Source: Pseudomonadota bacterium (GTDB lineage: Bacteria > Pseudomonadota > Alphaproteobacteria > Sphingomonadales > Sphingomonadaceae). Taken from it: a stretch of DNA of 64,000 nucleotides. This document shows positions 62,035 through 64,000 of the stretch, in pieces. The stretch spans positions 60,524-124,523 of the forward strand of contig JAJZQN010000008.1 of the NCBI GenBank assembly GCA_021847605.1. The letters run 5' to 3'. Under the pieces are notes generated by a model. The model was not told where the DNA came from. It saw only the letters and a program-made list of their open reading frames with translations, and did no database searches. A program made the position numbers and the translations under genes. Each line of letters begins with the position of its first letter. The stretch's first letter is position 1.

Positions 62035-63195
62035 ATGCATATGCCCGATTTCGACTTTGACCTGTTCCTGCGCGACTATTGGCAGAAAAAGCCGCTGCTG
62101 ATCCGCAATCCGTGGGCGGAGTGGCACAATCCGCTCGACCCGGATGAACTGGCCGGCCTTGCCTGCGAAGCGGGGATCGAATCGCGCCTGATCGAAAGCC
62201 GCGATGGCAGGATGACGCTGGCGCACGGCCCCTTTGCGGAAGATCGCTTTGGCGAACTGGGCAAGGCGCCGTGGACGCTGCTGGTACAGGCGGTCGACCA
62301 TCATGTGCCGGATGTCGCGGCGCTGATCGCCCCGTTCCGCTTCGTACCCGACTGGCGCATCGATGACGTCATGGTCAGCTATGCCACGGATGGCGGCGGC
62401 GTGGGCGCGCATTTCGACCAGTATGACGTGTTTCTGGTGCAGGGGATGGGCCAGCGGCGCTGGCGCGTGGGGCCGGTCTATGATGATAGCAGCCCCTTGC
62501 TGCCGCATGAGGATCTGCGCCTGCTCGCCGGGTTCGAGGCAACCGATGAATGGGTGCTGGAGCCGGGCGACATTCTCTATGTCCCGCCCGGTTTCGGCCA
62601 TGACGGCGTGGCCGTGGGCGATGATTGCATGACCTATTCCATCGGGTTCCGTGCGCCGTCGCGCAGCGACCTGATCGCGGGATGGTGCGACCATCTGATC
62701 GATTCGCTGACTCAGGATGACCGCTTTGCCGACCCGGATTTGCGGACGCAGGATAATCCCGGCGAAATTCTGCCCGCGGCGCTCGACCAGCTGCATGCCA
62801 TGGTGATGGAGGGGCTTTCCGATCGCGCCGCTTTTGCCCGCTGGTTCGGCGAATATAGCAGCATGCGCAAATATCCCGAGGCCGATTGGCGCCCCGAAGA
62901 GCCTGTCGAAACGGATGATCTGGTCGCGGCGATCGAGGATGGCGTGTCGTTGGCCCGCAATCCCGCCAGCCGATTTTCGTTCATCCGACAGGATACGGGC
63001 GCAATCACGTTGTTCGTGGATGGTCAGAGCTTTGATTGCACGGGCGAAAGCGCGGCATTGGCTGAAGCCTTGTGCGCTGAGGCAATGATCGACCTCGATC
63101 CTGCCCTGACCGAATCGCCTGATGCCCGCAGACTGATCGCTGCCCTGATCGATCAGGGCAGCATTGCGTTCGACGATGAAGAGGAGGAGGATTGA
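62035..63195 (+). CDS. roxA: Ribosomal protein L16 arginine hydroxylase, JmjC-like cupin
   Basis: A 386-residue Fe(II)/2-oxoglutarate oxygenase of the YcfD/RoxA type, which hydroxylates an arginine of ribosomal protein L16. Metal ligands are H126 and D128 (GAHFDQYDVF) and H189 (PPGFGHDG). The N-terminal FLRDYWQKKPLLIRN and the C-terminal winged-helix part fit the family. It lies six bases before rluE, making a ribosome-modification pair. Confidence 0.93.
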   Translation: MHMPDFDFDLFLRDYWQKKPLLIRNPWAEWHNPLDPDELAGLACEAGIESRLIESRDGRMTLAHGPFAEDRFGELGKAPWTLLVQAVDHHVPDVAALIAPFRFVPDWRIDDVMVSYATDGGGVGAHFDQYDVFLVQGMGQRRWRVGPVYDDSSPLLPHEDLRLLAGFEATDEWVLEPGDILYVPPGFGHDGVAVGDDCMTYSIGFRAPSRSDLIAGWCDHLIDSLTQDDRFADPDLRTQDNPGEILPAALDQLHAMVMEGLSDRAAFARWFGEYSSMRKYPEADWRPEEPVETDDLVAAIEDGVSLARNPASRFSFIRQDTGAITLFVDGQSFDCTGESAALAEALCAEAMIDLDPALTESPDARRLIAALIDQGSIAFDDEEEED

Positions 63196-63201
63196 TCCGC
63201 C

Positions 63202-63744
63202 ATGGCGCGCCTGATCCTGTTCAACAAACCCTATGGGGTGATGTCGCAATTCACCGATGCCCGATCGGAAACGCAGCGCCCCACTTTGTCGCACTATATC
63301 GACATGCCCGGCGTCTATCCGGCCGGGCGGCTGGACCTCGACAGTGAGGGGCTGCTGCTGCTGACCGACGACGGGCGGCTACAGGCGCGGATCGCCAATC
63401 CGCGGTTCAAGACGCCCAAAACCTATCTGGTGCAGGTGGAGGGCGATCCCCAGCCTGAGGCGCTGGACCAGTTGCGGCGCGGCGTGATGCTGAAGGACGG
63501 CATGACCCTGCCCGCCGATGCCAAACTGATCGAAGCGCCGGAACTATGGCAGCGCGATCCGCCCGTGCGTTTCCGCAAGACCGTGCCGGATCGCTGGATC
63601 AGCCTGACCATTCGTGAGGGCAAGAATCGGCAGGTACGACGCATGACGGCGGCCGTGGGGCATCCCACGCTGCGTCTGGTGCGCTGGCGCATCGGCGACT
63701 GGAGCATCGACGATCTGGCGCCGGGCGAATGGCGTGAGGCGTAA
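63202..63744 (+). CDS. rluE: 23S rRNA pseudouridine synthase RluE
   Basis: A 180-residue synthase without an S4 domain. [16 protein letters not shown] is the N-terminal family mark, catalytic D45 is in [10 protein letters not shown], and [22 protein letters not shown] closes the core. It modifies U2457 of 23S rRNA in E. coli. It is co-transcribed with roxA. Confidence 0.93.
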   Translation: MARLILFNKPYGVMSQFTDARSETQRPTLSHYIDMPGVYPAGRLDLDSEGLLLLTDDGRLQARIANPRFKTPKTYLVQVEGDPQPEALDQLRRGVMLKDGMTLPADAKLIEAPELWQRDPPVRFRKTVPDRWISLTIREGKNRQVRRMTAAVGHPTLRLVRWRIGDWSIDDLAPGEWREA

Positions 63745-63789
63745 GCCTGTAGCGATTAGGAAAAGGGAAAGCCCTCGCCGACGCTCGGG

Positions 63790-63837
63790 AATTTTTCGGG
63801 AAAATGTCCCCCGGACATTTTCTAATTCCGAAAAATT
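63790..63837 (-). terminator. Long dyad / terminator next to tRNA-Ala
   Basis: GAAAATGTCC-CCC-GGACATTTTC (63800-63822) is perfect. An outer AATTTTTCGG (63790-63799) pairs with CCGAAAAATT (63828-63837) across a 5-base bulge. It abuts the tRNA 3' end and probably terminates it on the minus strand; it may also end the rluE transcript. Confidence 0.65.
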
Positions 63838-63912
63838 GGTGGAGCCTAGCGGGATCGAACCGCTGACCTCCTGCATGCCATGCAGGCGCTCTCCCAGCTG
63901 AGCTAAGGCCCC
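63837..63912 (-). tRNA. tRNA-Ala (GGC)
   Basis: A 76-base cloverleaf with encoded CCA: acceptor GGGGCCT/AGGCTCC, D arm AGCTCAGCTGGGAGAGCG, anticodon stem CCTGC/GCAGG with loop ATGGCAT (anticodon GGC), and T arm GTTCGATCC. The terminal CCA is at 63837-63839. Confidence 0.95.
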
Positions 63913-64000
63913 ATCTGCGCGGCATGAGCCGCAGCTATATGGTATGACCATGTCCGGGCATGCCGTCGGTCGTATATGATATTTAGCGAAGGGCTAAATT
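63913..64000. other. Window end, no feature seen
   Basis: The last 88 bases hold no gene; the region should contain the upstream promoter of the tRNA-Ala, but no clear box is visible. Confidence 0.4.

Overview
The window looks like a chromosomal segment of a high-GC alphaproteobacterium of the Sphingomonadaceae (Sphingobium/Sphingomonas type). The pointers are the protein flavour of gyrA, RoxA and AmpG, several secreted dehydrogenases, two large TonB-dependent receptors, an ECF sigma factor paired with an NrsF-type membrane anti-sigma, and the run trpF-trpB-trpA-accD-folC. No rRNA, CRISPR array, phage module or insertion sequence was seen. Two tRNAs are present.

Left part (about 0-30.3 kb) is a catabolic/accessory region. 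It opens with an MHS-type MFS symporter (42-1709). A minus-strand cassette follows: a serine hydrolase and two exported amidohydrolases (6405 to 1789). Divergent from it is a plus-strand series: TonB receptor, PQQ dehydrogenase, cytochrome c, secreted cupin, and a Tat-exported molybdenum hydroxylase IorA/IorB (6806-14754). After a repeat-rich gap with a small GIY-YIG nuclease come minus-strand genes for an omega-amino acid aminotransferase, a secreted protein, a Tat-exported spermidine dehydrogenase-like flavoprotein and a quinohemoprotein alcohol dehydrogenase (21842 to 15854). A LysR regulator (22020-22955) is divergent from a second spermidine dehydrogenase-like gene (23126-25036). A second TonB receptor, a gamma-glutamyltransferase and another small cytochrome c close the region. 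Taken together these suggest uptake of a bulky amine- or amide-bearing substrate across the outer membrane, oxidation in the periplasm by PQQ, FAD and Mo enzymes that could pass electrons to cytochromes c, and completion in the cytoplasm. The substrate is not known; polyamines or gamma-glutamyl/N-acyl derivatives are the best guess from the families present.

The middle (30.4-42 kb) holds the ECF sigma/NrsF pair with a well-matched autoregulatory promoter, a membrane protein, an LLM flavin monooxygenase, pyrC, tRNA(CAT), a WalW-like polysaccharide deacetylase, a histidine-kinase-like protein with a degenerate ATPase domain, an Lrp/AsnC regulator and two tandem TPR secreted proteins.

The right part (42-64 kb) is core genome: gyrA, a DUF952 protein, a membrane glycosyltransferase, a lipid A acyltransferase, the trpFBA-accD-folC run, an AmpG-like permease with a TPR protein, a receiver-only response regulator, RluB-type synthase with a long disordered arm, rsmD, a SAM methyltransferase, a GFA-family protein, a UvrD/PcrA helicase, roxA, rluE and tRNA-Ala(GGC).

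Between genes there are several palindromic repeat families (near 15.3-15.8, 45.3 and 49.5 kb) and a possibly new intergenic element with conserved end blocks, seen three times (14.8-15.2, 33.9-34.0 and 36.5-36.7 kb).
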